Source: JAJTZA01 sp041744075 (GTDB lineage: Bacteria; Verrucomicrobiota; Verrucomicrobiia; Chthoniobacterales; Terrimicrobiaceae). From it: a stretch of DNA of 30,026 nucleotides. How positions within the stretch are numbered: position 1 is the stretch's first letter; each line of letters starts with the position of its first letter. Under the pieces are notes generated by a model that was given only the letters and a program-made list of their open reading frames with translations, searched no databases and was not told the origin of the DNA. Below are positions 1-8,365 of the stretch, piece after piece. Position numbers and translations under genes: made by a program. The stretch covers positions 1 through 30,026 of the forward strand of contig JBGTLQ010000374.1 of the NCBI GenBank assembly GCA_041744075.1, given 5' to 3'.

Positions 1-435
1 CAGAGTTGGCGCAGAACCGTGAAGTTCGATGCCGATGGGCGGGGTTGTTTTTGTTTTTTCACAACCTGCCACATGGCAGACTCAAAGCTCCCCGTCCATC
101 ATACCCTCAACTTTTCCAGCATTCCTATGGGATGGCTGTGATTTTATTTTCAGACCGGGCTCGTTTACAAAGGGCTGATCCCAACACGGGACAAGGACCT
201 CACGATGTTTGCTTTGGCTTATGGAAACTACAGCTATTACAACACGCTGGCTCAGCGCTCGCGGGACAGTTCCAATCAACCGAACTACACCATATTCCTT
301 GAGTGGGGATACCGAGTTCAATTGAGCCCATGGGCCTTTGTTCAACCGTTTGCCCAATACGTCATCCGACCTAACGGTAATGGCAATGTGCAAAACGCGA
401 CAATCCTTGGTCTTTCCACCGGGGTGGAATTCTAA
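1..435 (+). pseudogene. OprB-family porin, C-terminal part; upstream frame broken
   Basis: The frame from 142 to the TAA at 433-435 encodes about 97 residues resembling the last strands of OprB-type carbohydrate-selective outer-membrane porins: a GLVYKGLIPTRDKD turn, alternating aromatic strands, and a terminal phenylalanine (GVEF) as expected for beta-barrel assembly. The same frame is closed by a TGA at 139-141, and no forward frame is convincingly porin-like across 1-141, although frame 2 has a strand-like stretch (GGVVFVFSQPATW). Either the gene is decayed or there is a frameshift or sequencing error here; the rest lies outside the window. The stop codon overlaps the stop of the convergent AsmA-like gene. 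The family call is fairly safe; the pseudogene status is an inference. Confidence 0.6.
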
Positions 436-2813
436 CGCGGTTTTGGTTTCGCCCCATTGTTTTGAGGGGCCAATCGGGGAATGATTTTTGGCCGCCATTC
501 CGGCTTTGATATGGAGTCCGTTGAGACATATTCAAACAGCTTGCTCACTGGAAAAAGGACGATCCCCGGCAGCCCTCGGGCGTTGATCCGCACGCTCATG
601 TCCATGCGATCCTTCATGAAAAAAATGTCTCCACTTCCAAAAAGACTGAAGCCTGAGCCCTCGATCTCCAAATTTTTGGTGGTGATTGTTTCCTCGGCAA
701 TTTCGAAATCTGCTGTGGCAATTCGTGCCGTCTGGTGGCCGGCTCCCGGAATAATTTTGCTGATGATATCTGAGAGGGGACCTAAAATTGGAATCGCAAA
801 GACATTCCCCTCTTCGACACGGATTTCTCCATTGCCTTTCATTTTTTCCGGACTGGTGGTGGGGGCAGAAAACTTGTAGCGACCACTCACAACACCCTTC
901 GAGGTGTCGAAGTTGAAATACAATTTTGTGAGTTTGGCAAAGTCAACTTTGCTAATATCTACCTCCGCATCAAACACAGGCTTTTTTGGGTCAATGGACA
1001 CATCAGCGGAGACGCTGACCGTTCCGCCCATGAGCGTGGAGCGTTTGACACGGGCTTGAACCTTGGCTCCGATGATATCGATATCAGCGGATGTTTTTCC
1101 CAGGCGGAGAGTTTTTCCAAGCAATTCATAATCCAAACCTTCCGGAGATTCGACCTCAAGCAGGAGTTTGTTTTTGGAGAGGTCCTTCATGTGCACAATT
1201 CCCGAGCCCTTCACACGGGGTGGTTGACGGAATTTGTAAGGCGCGACAGCCTCGGCAATTTTGGGATCAATCCACATCAGCACCGAATAGGGGTCGAGCG
1301 TGGAGACAATATTTTCCAGCCGGACTTGCTGTCCTCCAAAATCATAAGTGAAGGTTCCGCGCCCGACCCCTTTGTCTTTGGTTAGCACGATGTTCCTGTA
1401 GGTGATTGCACCACCTCCCACATCGAGGTCTGACTCTGCTCCATCAATCCAGACCTCCCGCATGGCCGTGCGGCCCAATTTGAGCGATCCCTGACCTTGC
1501 ATGTTTTTGAAGTCTGGTGAGGAGCCTCTGAGAGAAATTTCCACCCATGGGGCATCTTGAAACTCCATTTTTGAAATCAAGTCTTTGGCAATTTCATCCA
1601 TCGCAGGAGCCAAACTGGTGGGCCTGATTGTGCTGGTGGCCTTCATTCGAAAATCGCCTGGGGCCATCAGGACATCCACTTCCGCATCTTCCCCCCCCAC
1701 CACCAGCTTCGCCTCACGAATAAAGACTTTGTCCCCTTTCCATGCAAAGTCGGCCCGAAGCGAATCGGCCTTCACATCGCGAAAGCTGAAGGACCCGACA
1801 TGAAAAGATCCAATGGCCGAGATCTCCGGTTTGGCGTGTGAAAAATCGGAGGAGCCTTGCACGGAAAATTGGATCGCTTCTTCCAAAACGAGGCCGTCCG
1901 GGATCTTGCCCTCTCCCAACAGCCCAAGAAATTGCGCATGGCCGAGTGTGCTCTCGGCTTCAAAATCCAGTTGTTTGTTCCTGAACGCGGCCCAAACACG
2001 CAGGCTGCCACGTTCGTCCTTGATCTCCAATCGGTCCACAAACAAACCGCCGTCCACATACCGGGCATCTGCCTCAAGGCCGGCGAGCTTCCAATCCTTG
2101 GCCACCACCCGGCCGCAACGAAATGCAATCGGCTCGACCTCCAACTGGGAGAGGTCGGCAAGATCGGCCTTAAAATCCAGAGTGATAGTTGGCTTGCTGC
2201 CCGGAAAAGTTAGGTCATTCAGGAGTTCCACCAAGCGACTGAGGGCTTCTGGCGGCGGTTTCCCGCCTTCCCCGGGCTGGTCAATTTCGAACTGATCCGG
2301 GTTTTTCAGGACCCCGCCTCCGCGGAGGCGAATGCCCTGGATAATGGCTTCCAATTCCGTGATATGAAGTTGGTTGTCAAAAAACACCACATGGGCACGA
2401 AGCCCCTCAATGGCCAGCGTTGTGATCTGGCCTGTTTCACTTCTAATGGGTATTTGGGCTCCAGTGTCATCAAGCAGCACCTTGTCGATCACCAGTTTTT
2501 CAGAAAGCAATGCCGAGAGGTTGGGCGATACGGCCACACTGCCAATCTTGAGAATTTGTTTGCCCTCAGCTTTGGAGGAATAAACTTCAACATCTTCTGC
2601 TACCAAGCCGCGCAAAAGATCAAATGACACGCGCCGGACCTTCGTTTCAAATGGCCCGATGCTCAGAGCTTTTTCGATGCGCTCCGGCATTCCAAAACCA
2701 ATGCCAAAAAGGCTTGCCCAGGCGATGGCTGAGGGAATTCCAACAAATAGAATGACCAGCATCAGCCGGATCAGTGTTTTAACTAGAATTCGAACCGGAG
2801 GCGGTAACTGCAT
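432..2813 (-). CDS. AsmA/TamB-like envelope protein
   Basis: A 793-residue protein with one N-terminal membrane segment (about residues 10-35) followed by a long beta-rich periplasmic region. The C-terminus has the AsmA-like pattern of a glycine-rich strand (GSGDIFFMKDRMDMSVRIN) and a LPGIVLFPVSKLFEY stretch. Proteins of the AsmA/TamB/YhdP group act at the inner membrane and periplasm in outer-membrane homeostasis and lipid transport; that role is inferred from the fold. I chose the ATG at 2813 because it overlaps the ald stop by one base (TGATG), which suggests translational coupling. A longer start at 2867 would add 18 arginine-rich residues read inside ald. A G8 run lies in the coding strand at 1691-1698. 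The exact subfamily is uncertain. Confidence 0.75.
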   Translation of the reverse strand: MQLPPPVRILVKTLIRLMLVILFVGIPSAIAWASLFGIGFGMPERIEKALSIGPFETKVRRVSFDLLRGLVAEDVEVYSSKAEGKQILKIGSVAVSPNLSALLSEKLVIDKVLLDDTGAQIPIRSETGQITTLAIEGLRAHVVFFDNQLHITELEAIIQGIRLRGGGVLKNPDQFEIDQPGEGGKPPPEALSRLVELLNDLTFPGSKPTITLDFKADLADLSQLEVEPIAFRCGRVVAKDWKLAGLEADARYVDGGLFVDRLEIKDERGSLRVWAAFRNKQLDFEAESTLGHAQFLGLLGEGKIPDGLVLEEAIQFSVQGSSDFSHAKPEISAIGSFHVGSFSFRDVKADSLRADFAWKGDKVFIREAKLVVGGEDAEVDVLMAPGDFRMKATSTIRPTSLAPAMDEIAKDLISKMEFQDAPWVEISLRGSSPDFKNMQGQGSLKLGRTAMREVWIDGAESDLDVGGGAITYRNIVLTKDKGVGRGTFTYDFGGQQVRLENIVSTLDPYSVLMWIDPKIAEAVAPYKFRQPPRVKGSGIVHMKDLSKNKLLLEVESPEGLDYELLGKTLRLGKTSADIDIIGAKVQARVKRSTLMGGTVSVSADVSIDPKKPVFDAEVDISKVDFAKLTKLYFNFDTSKGVVSGRYKFSAPTTSPEKMKGNGEIRVEEGNVFAIPILGPLSDIISKIIPGAGHQTARIATADFEIAEETITTKNLEIEGSGFSLFGSGDIFFMKDRMDMSVRINARGLPGIVLFPVSKLFEYVSTDSISKPEWRPKIIPRLAPQNNGAKPKPR

Positions 2814-3910
2814 CAGAACTCGACCTTCTCGAAGGGGAGTCCATGGGCGGCAGCGACGGCAGGACACCTCACCTTGCCGTCCATAATATTAATGCCGGGG
2901 AGGAGGCCGGGATGACGGGCCACCGCCTCGTCAAGCCCACCATCCGCAAGCGCTTCAATATAGCGGGACGTCACATTGGCGAGCGCTTGAGTTGCCGTCC
3001 TGGCATAGGCCCCTGGCATGTTTGCCACGCAGTAGTGAGTGATGCCTTCCTCCACATACACCGGGTTATCATGGGTTGTGGGGCGGGAGGTTTCTGCACA
3101 ACCTCCCTGATCAATCGCAATATCCACAAGGACCGTGCCGGGTTTCATGAGTTTCAACATATCACGGGAAATCAGCTTCGGTGCTTTGGAGCCTGGAACA
3201 AGAACCGCCCCAATGAGGAGGTCCACGGTGGGAAGCAGCTCCAACAAGCTGGCTTCGCTCGAGTAAAGCGTGTGAGCTGTGTGCATGGTGATATCGAGAA
3301 AACGCATGCGCTCAAGGTCCACTTCTAGAATCGTCACATCCGCCCCCAAACCGGTGGCCATGCGGGCCGCATTCACGCCACTTGTGCCACCACCGATGAC
3401 CACGACTCGGCCAGGGAGCACTCCGGGAACTCCCCCGAGTAAAACACCTTTCCCTCCATTGTGCTTCGCAAGAAAGAAGCCGCCCACAAGAACGGACATC
3501 CGGCCTGCAATTTCACTCATGGGCTCCAGAAGTGGCAGGCGATGGTTCACCTCCACAGTCTCATACGCCAAGCAGGTTGCCCCGCTGGTAAGAAGGCCGT
3601 CGGTGAGCTCGCGATTCGCAGCAAGGTGCAGATAGGTGAATAAGATCTGTCCTGGCTTCAGTAAGGGGATTTCCTCGGCGAGTGGCTCCTTGACCTTAAC
3701 AACCAGATCAGCATCAAAGGCTTCAGCGTGAGTGGCAACAACCTCGGCGCCAGCTGCCAGGTAATCCTCATCAGCAAACCCGATCCCGGCTCCCGCCCGG
3801 GTCTCGACGCGCACCCTGTGACCGCGCTTGATGAGTTGATGGGCTACCGGTGGGATAAGTGCCACTCGGAACTCCTGGTTTTTGATTTCTTTGGGGACGC
3901 CGATGATCAT
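2813..3910 (-). CDS. ald: alanine dehydrogenase
   Basis: This 365-residue protein has the full length and motifs of NAD-dependent alanine dehydrogenase, which interconverts L-alanine and pyruvate plus ammonia in the cytoplasm. The N-terminus is MIIGVPKEIKNQEFRVALIP. Lys74 (VKVKEPL) and His95 (TYLHLAA) match the substrate-binding lysine and catalytic histidine known as Lys75 and His96 in characterised enzymes. The nucleotide-binding loop is VVVIGGGTSGVNAARMA, and the C-terminal MPGAYARTATQALANVT signature is intact. It is followed by the AsmA-like gene with a one-base overlap. No regulator gene is adjacent. A 117-bp gap separates it from the upstream zinc operon, so it may have its own promoter there. 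Confidence 0.96.
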   Translation of the reverse strand: MIIGVPKEIKNQEFRVALIPPVAHQLIKRGHRVRVETRAGAGIGFADEDYLAAGAEVVATHAEAFDADLVVKVKEPLAEEIPLLKPGQILFTYLHLAANRELTDGLLTSGATCLAYETVEVNHRLPLLEPMSEIAGRMSVLVGGFFLAKHNGGKGVLLGGVPGVLPGRVVVIGGGTSGVNAARMATGLGADVTILEVDLERMRFLDITMHTAHTLYSSEASLLELLPTVDLLIGAVLVPGSKAPKLISRDMLKLMKPGTVLVDIAIDQGGCAETSRPTTHDNPVYVEEGITHYCVANMPGAYARTATQALANVTSRYIEALADGGLDEAVARHPGLLPGINIMDGKVRCPAVAAAHGLPFEKVEF

Positions 3911-3981
3911 GGGATAAAAAATTTCTCGGGTATTCGAGATGCGGTAGCCATCTATTAGCGCTTATCTGGGATTTCCGCAAC

Positions 3982-4003
3982 GCTGGGTTTATGTCCACCC
4001 AGC
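3982..4003. other. 7-bp hairpin between the zinc operon and ald
   Basis: GCTGGGT (3982-3988) and ACCCAGC (3997-4003) form a perfect 7-bp stem with an 8-nt loop. It lies just past the last gene of the zinc operon and ahead of ald. No U-run follows on the minus strand, so it is not a classical intrinsic terminator. It could attenuate read-through, be a leader structure of ald, or be chance. Confidence 0.3.
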
Positions 4004-4027
4004 AGTGAAAGGGGCAGTCCATGCGAA

Positions 4028-4801
4028 TCAATCAGGGGAACGGTCGTCTCGACCGTTGGAGGATTTTCCCAGGACGCCTTGGCTTTTCCCCACAATATTG
4101 GCTTCCTCAAAAATCTCGCGGTTGCTAGCTTGAAACTCGGCCTTCAATCGAAGGGGCATCTCGGCAATGTCAACCAATTCCCATGCGTCGAACCGGATTC
4201 CACCCCCTGCGCCGGGGGAATGACTCACTGCCACCAACAAATGGATAGCATCCTCGGTGATCTTGAACGTTTCCCTTTTGGGCTCAAAATAGAACGTACG
4301 GAACGAACTTGTGCGGCTTTCTGTCGAGTGAAGCTTGGGATCAAGGTACACCACACGCCCATCCTCCAATTGAAGGCGGAGGTCAGGGTATCCGCTGCGC
4401 TGCTGCGTTTGAGACACGGTCTTGGGGATTGAGCCTTTCAAGCCGGGAACTGTATCAAGTTGAGTCAGAAGCTCATTCTCAATAAAACGGCTGGCCTCAT
4501 TGATTCGGCCTCCGGCTTGCACAGCGTGCGATGAATCATTGAGGTTTTTTAAAACTTGATCCAGAACCAGTCCCAACTCTCCCAGCCAGATCTCATCCTT
4601 TTGGAGATCGATAGAGAAAACCTTGCACCCGGTGGCCGCATAAACCACGTCACGAAAAGGCACACCCTCCAATGTCTGTGAATCTGACATCACACGGAGC
4701 ACAGCTTTCGACCTGTCCTCGGCAATCTCCGGCTGGTCTTCTGCAAAGCCGGGCAGGGTAATTGCCCAAGCCGTCATAGCGATCAGGGCTTGTCTTCCCA
4801 T
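4028..4801 (-). CDS. exported hypothetical protein with PD-(D/E)XK-like motif
   Basis: A 257-residue protein I do not recognise as a named family. Residues 1-20 (MGRQALIAMTAWAITLPGFA) look like a signal peptide. The core has the layout of a PD-(D/E)XK nuclease fold: Glu110 in a helix (FIENELL), PD at 139-140 (SGYPDLRLQL), then a hairpin leading to DPK at 154-156 (VVYLDPKLH), followed by aromatic strands (FRTFYFEP) and a hydrophobic HLLVAVSHS strand. The acidic residue of the XK motif is Asp rather than Glu. The ATG at 4801 overlaps the znuB stop by 19 nt, and it is the last gene of the zinc operon. The frame stays open to 5260, but that part only mirrors znuB. Nuclease activity is unproven; the motif may be structural. 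Confidence 0.65.
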   Translation of the reverse strand: MGRQALIAMTAWAITLPGFAEDQPEIAEDRSKAVLRVMSDSQTLEGVPFRDVVYAATGCKVFSIDLQKDEIWLGELGLVLDQVLKNLNDSSHAVQAGGRINEASRFIENELLTQLDTVPGLKGSIPKTVSQTQQRSGYPDLRLQLEDGRVVYLDPKLHSTESRTSSFRTFYFEPKRETFKITEDAIHLLVAVSHSPGAGGGIRFDAWELVDIAEMPLRLKAEFQASNREIFEEANIVGKSQGVLGKSSNGRDDRSPD

Positions 4802-5673
4802 CGCTTCAGAGATTCTTCGTGGAGATGCTTTTTTCGAAGCCTTATGCTCAGAGCCCCGTAACTGGGACTGAACAGGTAGGCCAACAAAAAGACAATGCCA
4901 AGAATCATGACAATGGCTGGCCCGGAAGGAACATTGGCATGAAAGGAAATTAATAACCCGGTGACGGCCCCCAAGGCCCCCAAAACACCACCAGCCCATG
5001 GTAGCAAAGCATAGCGATCCGAAACCAGATACACCGATGCGGCGGGCAAAATCATCAGCCCCAAGGAGAGGAGCACTCCTATCGCTTGCAGGGAGGCAAT
5101 CATGGTCAGCACAATAAGCACAATCAGGCTGGCAAGCAGAGCGCCGACCGGAACCCCCTGGGTCTTGGCCACCGAGGCTTCGAAAAGCGCGAGTTGGAGA
5201 GGACGGGCATATGCCGTTAGCATAAAAATAGTAAGGCCTCCCACTGCGTAACACATCCACAGGTCTGAATCAGCAATGCCGAGGATGTTGCCAAACAGGA
5301 AGTGGTCCAGACTGACTTTGACCTTGGCAAATTTGATGATCGCGATTCCGAGGGCAAAGGCGATGACGTAAAGTGCAGCGATGGACGTGTCCTCTTTGAT
5401 GCGGGAATTCCGCGCAAGGAGGTGCCCGCCGAGCGCCACAAAAATGGCAGCGAGAAGACCCCCGAGCAGAAGCCCAATCGGGTTCAATCCCACAAAAATC
5501 GCTGCGATGGCAAGACCGGGCAACAGGGAATGGGAAAGGGCGTCGGCAACAAGCGCAAGCCGTCGAAGCACCACAAACGATCCCAAAAATCCGTTGGTGA
5601 ACCCAATAATCAAACATGCGAGCATCGCCCGCTGCATGAACTCAAATTCAAAAGGTTCCAAGAGCCAGTTCAT
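4783..5673 (-). CDS. znuB: zinc/manganese-type ABC transporter permease
   Basis: A 296-residue polytopic protein of the ABC-3 permease family (ZnuB/MntB/TroC type) with about eight hydrophobic segments. Recognisable parts are the N-terminal MLACLIIGFTNGFLGSFVVL region, the ALVADALSHSLLPGLAIA cytoplasmic loop that contacts the ATPase, and LLSLGLMILPAASVYLVS. It forms the inner-membrane channel for the metal delivered by the periplasmic binding protein. Its ATG overlaps the stop of the ATPase gene (ATGA), so the two are translationally coupled. Zinc is favoured over manganese or iron because of the histidine-rich loop in the partner binding protein. The permease sequence alone does not decide the metal. 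Confidence 0.9.
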   Translation of the reverse strand: MNWLLEPFEFEFMQRAMLACLIIGFTNGFLGSFVVLRRLALVADALSHSLLPGLAIAAIFVGLNPIGLLLGGLLAAIFVALGGHLLARNSRIKEDTSIAALYVIAFALGIAIIKFAKVKVSLDHFLFGNILGIADSDLWMCYAVGGLTIFMLTAYARPLQLALFEASVAKTQGVPVGALLASLIVLIVLTMIASLQAIGVLLSLGLMILPAASVYLVSDRYALLPWAGGVLGALGAVTGLLISFHANVPSGPAIVMILGIVFLLAYLFSPSYGALSIRLRKKHLHEESLKRWEDKP

Positions 5674-6407
5674 GGGTGGGGGGTGTGGCCGGAGAAAATC
5701 GAGGTGGAAAATGTTTTTCGAATATTCTCATCCGTGAAGGTGGTCGCCGTGGAGCCATTTGCCACCAGTTCGCCATTGATGAGGATGACCTCATCGAAAA
5801 GATTCGGCACTGAAGCCAAGTTGTGATGCGAGGCGATAATCAATTTGCCAAGATCGCGCAACCGACAAAGCGCATCGGCAAATCCTGCCTGGGCATTTGT
5901 GTCCAAGCCCGTGAATGGTTCATCCAACAAATACACCGAGGCCTGCTGGGCCAGAGCTCTCGCAAGAAAAGCTCGTTGTTGCTGACCTCCTGAAAGCGCT
6001 TTGATCTGACGGTGAGCGAGCGACTGAAGCTCAGTGATCTCCATGGCTTCTCTCACCACGCTGGCATCGTGGGCGGAGTAGGTGTCCCAAAGCCCAAGAT
6101 TTGAAAAGCGACCCATTTCTACCAAAGCCTGAACGGTGATCGGGAAATCCCAATCCACGGCCTCACGTTGGGGCACATAAGCCACCGCATGGGCCGTGCT
6201 CGAATCGCCGAAACTGACCCGACCGGTTTCGATGGGCAGCAGTCCGGCAATGGCTTTCAATAAAGTGGTTTTGCCGGCCCCATTGGGTCCCAACAAACCC
6301 ACCGATGCTCCGGCTGACAAGGAGAGGCTAAGATGATGCACCGCAGGGATTCTGTTGTAAGAAACCGTCAAGTTTTCAACGAGCAGGCAACGGGCCGGGG
6401 CATCCAT
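5670..6407 (-). CDS. znuC: zinc-type ABC transporter ATP-binding protein
   Basis: A 245-residue ABC ATPase with every motif present: Walker A (GLLGPNGAGKTTL), Q-loop (YVPQREAVDWDFP), signature (LSGGQQQR), Walker B (VYLLDEPF) and switch histidine (IIASHH). The VDWDFP stretch after the Q-loop is typical of metal-uptake (ZnuC/MntA/SitB) ATPases. It powers the permease encoded immediately downstream, with a 4-nt overlap. I chose the ATG at 6407 because it follows the preceding stop by two bases and begins a normal ABC N-terminus (MDAPARCLLVENLTVSYN). A longer start at 6470 would lie inside the upstream gene. Confidence 0.92.
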   Translation of the reverse strand: MDAPARCLLVENLTVSYNRIPAVHHLSLSLSAGASVGLLGPNGAGKTTLLKAIAGLLPIETGRVSFGDSSTAHAVAYVPQREAVDWDFPITVQALVEMGRFSNLGLWDTYSAHDASVVREAMEITELQSLAHRQIKALSGGQQQRAFLARALAQQASVYLLDEPFTGLDTNAQAGFADALCRLRDLGKLIIASHHNLASVPNLFDEVILINGELVANGSTATTFTDENIRKTFSTSIFSGHTPHP

Positions 6408-6409
6408 CG

Positions 6410-6838
6410 TTATCTCGTTTCCTCGGTTGATGGAAGGGATAGAACACCTGTCAGTTGAACGGTTCCCCAAAAGGAGACATCTGCCAACTGCGACCCGTCA
6501 TGACTTGCTTCCACCCTCACAGCAAATCGCTGATCAGGATTGCCCCCAGTGGCGCTGACTACAAGGTCCGCTCCAGCGCTGGGAATTCGCACCGTGGCTT
6601 TTGCGGCTGCGGATTCCAACGCGGCTGAAAAAATCGGCTTCGTCGCGTTTACTACCTCCACGCGGCAAGGGGCGCTGCTCTCGATCACCAAATCGACCTC
6701 GATCAACTCCTCGGTGGAAGGAGGCAAAACCACGACAGGAGGTGCCTCGCGATTTTGTGTGACACTCCACACAGGAACCCCCAAGAGGCCAATCCCTAGG
6801 GCAACCAAGGCAAGTCTTAATCGGGGGTTTCCTTTCAC
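6410..6838 (-). CDS. small membrane-anchored hypothetical protein in the zinc operon
   Basis: A 142-residue protein starting at a GTG. It has basic N-terminal residues, one hydrophobic segment (about residues 8-26) and a soluble, beta-rich remainder that should face the periplasm. I see no conserved motif. It sits between the binding-protein and ATPase genes of a zinc ABC operon, 45 bp after the first and 2 bp before the second, so it is very probably co-transcribed and translationally linked. It could be an accessory or chaperone factor for metal uptake, but nothing in the sequence shows metal ligands: there are no histidine clusters and only one cysteine. Function unknown. Confidence 0.7.
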   Translation of the reverse strand: MKGNPRLRLALVALGIGLLGVPVWSVTQNREAPPVVVLPPSTEELIEVDLVIESSAPCRVEVVNATKPIFSAALESAAAKATVRIPSAGADLVVSATGGNPDQRFAVRVEASHDGSQLADVSFWGTVQLTGVLSLPSTEETR

Positions 6839-6883
6839 AAGTTTCTGAGATTCTCCAAGCAGCCGTGGAAGGCAAGCTTGGAA

Positions 6884-7807
6884 CTATTCAAGGGCTCCGA
6901 CAATGGTGGTCACATTGTGGCGGACCATCCCTTCATAGGTGGACGCCTTGCCTTCCCCCAGCCCATCCGCATAGAGCACCCCTCCAACTTTGGCTCCGGT
7001 TTCCCGAGTGAGTTCCTCCAAAACTTTGGGGTTCTCAATATTTTCTGCAAAAATAGCTTTCACTCCAAGGGATTTGATCTTGCCAATCAGGTCCTTGATT
7101 TTTTGCGACGATGGTTGATCGGAGGTGCTGATGCCCTGAACAGGCAAAATCGTGAAGTCATAGTCTCGAGCAAAGTATCCAAGCGCATCGTGCGAAGTGA
7201 CCAACACCCGCCGGGCTTTAGGCAGTTTGGCAACTTCCAGCTTGGAGCCTTTTTCCAACTCATCCAAAGCAGTCATATAGGTCTTGGCATTGGCTCGGTA
7301 GGTTACACCCCCAGCTGGATCCGCCTTGATCAGGGCATCGCGGATTTCACGCACAGCGATCTTTGCATTGTCAATGCTGTGCCACCAATGCGGGTCGGCT
7401 CCGTGAGAATGGGAGTGATCGTGGCCATGATCGTGATCATGGTCCAATAACAGCGGCTTGACCGCATCTCCCGGCACCACAAACACCGGCCCCTTGCCCA
7501 CGCCAGCTTTCAACTTGTCCAAATACCCCTCAAAACCAAGCCCATTTGCGAGAACAATCTGCGCCGTGGAGATCGTTTTCACATCGCCAGGCCCTGGTTC
7601 AAAAAGATGTGGGTCCTCGCCCGGCTTGAGAATCTCAACCACCGCCACACGATCCCCTCCCACCTGACGCGCAAAATCGCTCAATACCGTGCTTAGCGAG
7701 GCCACCATCAGCTTCTCAGCATTCTCGGAGACCTGGCCAGACCCCTGTGCCAAGCCAGAAAACGCCCCCATGAAGTAAAAAAGTGCGAAAAAAGTCGGTT
7801 GTCTCAT
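6884..7807 (-). CDS. znuA: zinc ABC transporter periplasmic binding protein
   Basis: A 307-residue cluster A-I (TroA/ZnuA) metal-binding protein. Residues 1-22 form a signal peptide ending near GLAQG. Expected metal ligands are visible: His67 (PGEDPHLFEPGP), His140 (DPHWWHS), His206 (TSHDALGYF) and Asp281 (YADGLG). Between the first two is a histidine-rich loop (about residues 122-136, repeated Asp-His), which is typical of zinc-specific ZnuA and is thought to help capture zinc. It captures zinc in the periplasm and delivers it to ZnuB. I chose ATG 7807 over an adjacent TTG at 7810. It is the first gene of the operon, with candidate operator repeats just upstream and a RAYT remnant beyond them. 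Confidence 0.93.
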   Translation of the reverse strand: MRQPTFFALFYFMGAFSGLAQGSGQVSENAEKLMVASLSTVLSDFARQVGGDRVAVVEILKPGEDPHLFEPGPGDVKTISTAQIVLANGLGFEGYLDKLKAGVGKGPVFVVPGDAVKPLLLDHDHDHGHDHSHSHGADPHWWHSIDNAKIAVREIRDALIKADPAGGVTYRANAKTYMTALDELEKGSKLEVAKLPKARRVLVTSHDALGYFARDYDFTILPVQGISTSDQPSSQKIKDLIGKIKSLGVKAIFAENIENPKVLEELTRETGAKVGGVLYADGLGEGKASTYEGMVRHNVTTIVGALE

Positions 7808-7838
7808 CAAAGAGGAATCTGCCCGGTTTGTGATCTAG

Positions 7839-7880
7839 CTGCAAGTGTTTTGCAGTGTTTGGGGTCAGCAGTGTTTGGGG
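7839..7880. promoter_or_regulatory. palindrome and direct repeats upstream of znuA
   Basis: A palindrome (CTGCAA, 5-nt spacer, TTGCAG; 7839-7855) lies 31 bp upstream of the znuA start. It overlaps a pair of exact 13-bp direct repeats (GCAGTGTTTGGGG at 7852-7864 and 7868-7880, 16 bp apart), with a related GCAAGTGTTT at 7841-7850. Everything sits in the 77 bp between znuA and the inverted repeat of the transposon remnant, where the znu promoter would be expected. A Zur-like zinc repressor is the obvious candidate ligand, but the sequence does not match a Zur box I know well. The repeats may instead belong to the transposon. Confidence 0.35.
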
Positions 7881-7884
7881 GGGT

Positions 7885-8365
7885 AGTCCTTTTTCTTGCT
7901 TTTTCTGTGAGGTGTTTTTGGACCCTTTTCCATTCCGTGCGTGATGCCAAATCATCGATGTTGCTTGCAACACGGCTGAGATATCCGGGACGGCTCATCT
8001 TAAGGCGCTGAGCAAGCCACTTAAGGCTTACACTTGTTTCCTTGCGAACAACATGGGCCAAAATCGGTTTTCTCCAGTCTCCTTTGCGCAATGCTGCCAG
8101 CTCTTCATTGGTGAGTTTGATTTTCTGCTGGTAGAGCACGATCAGTTCTTCCGCATGGCTTTCACAATGTCTTGGGTCTGTTTGCTCACACCTCAGTTGC
8201 CGGAAATCCTCGGATTTTTGCTCCCGTGCGCACACAGACTTGGCCCAATGTGTCTAATAATCGTTGGTGATCGCCATCATCCTCAAAAATGTTCTCTTTG
8301 CGGTCTCCCCGGCACATGACGCGATACACGTCTCCAGAGAATTCCACTCGCTCTTTTCTTGCCAT
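7885..8365 (-). pseudogene. RAYT (Y1_Tnp, IS200-like) transposase, internally deleted
   Basis: From the ATG at 8365 the product begins MARKERVEFSGDVYRVMCRG and continues to about 8190, matching the N-terminus of RAYT transposases. A second frame, open from 8235 leftwards, carries the family's C-terminal helix-turn-helix-like part (AHVVRKETSVSLKWLAQRLK followed by MSRPGYLSRV). The middle is missing, including the HUH histidine pair (normally MPNHYH) and the catalytic tyrosine, and the two halves are in different frames. The enzyme is therefore dead. The assignment rests on resemblance to known RAYT ends; the deletion is read directly from the missing middle. Confidence 0.75.

Noticed and set aside
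4802..5260. N-terminal extension of the exported PD-(D/E)XK-like protein
   Set aside because: It lies entirely within znuB on the same strand in another frame, is cysteine- and serine-rich without family character, and would bury the signal peptide.
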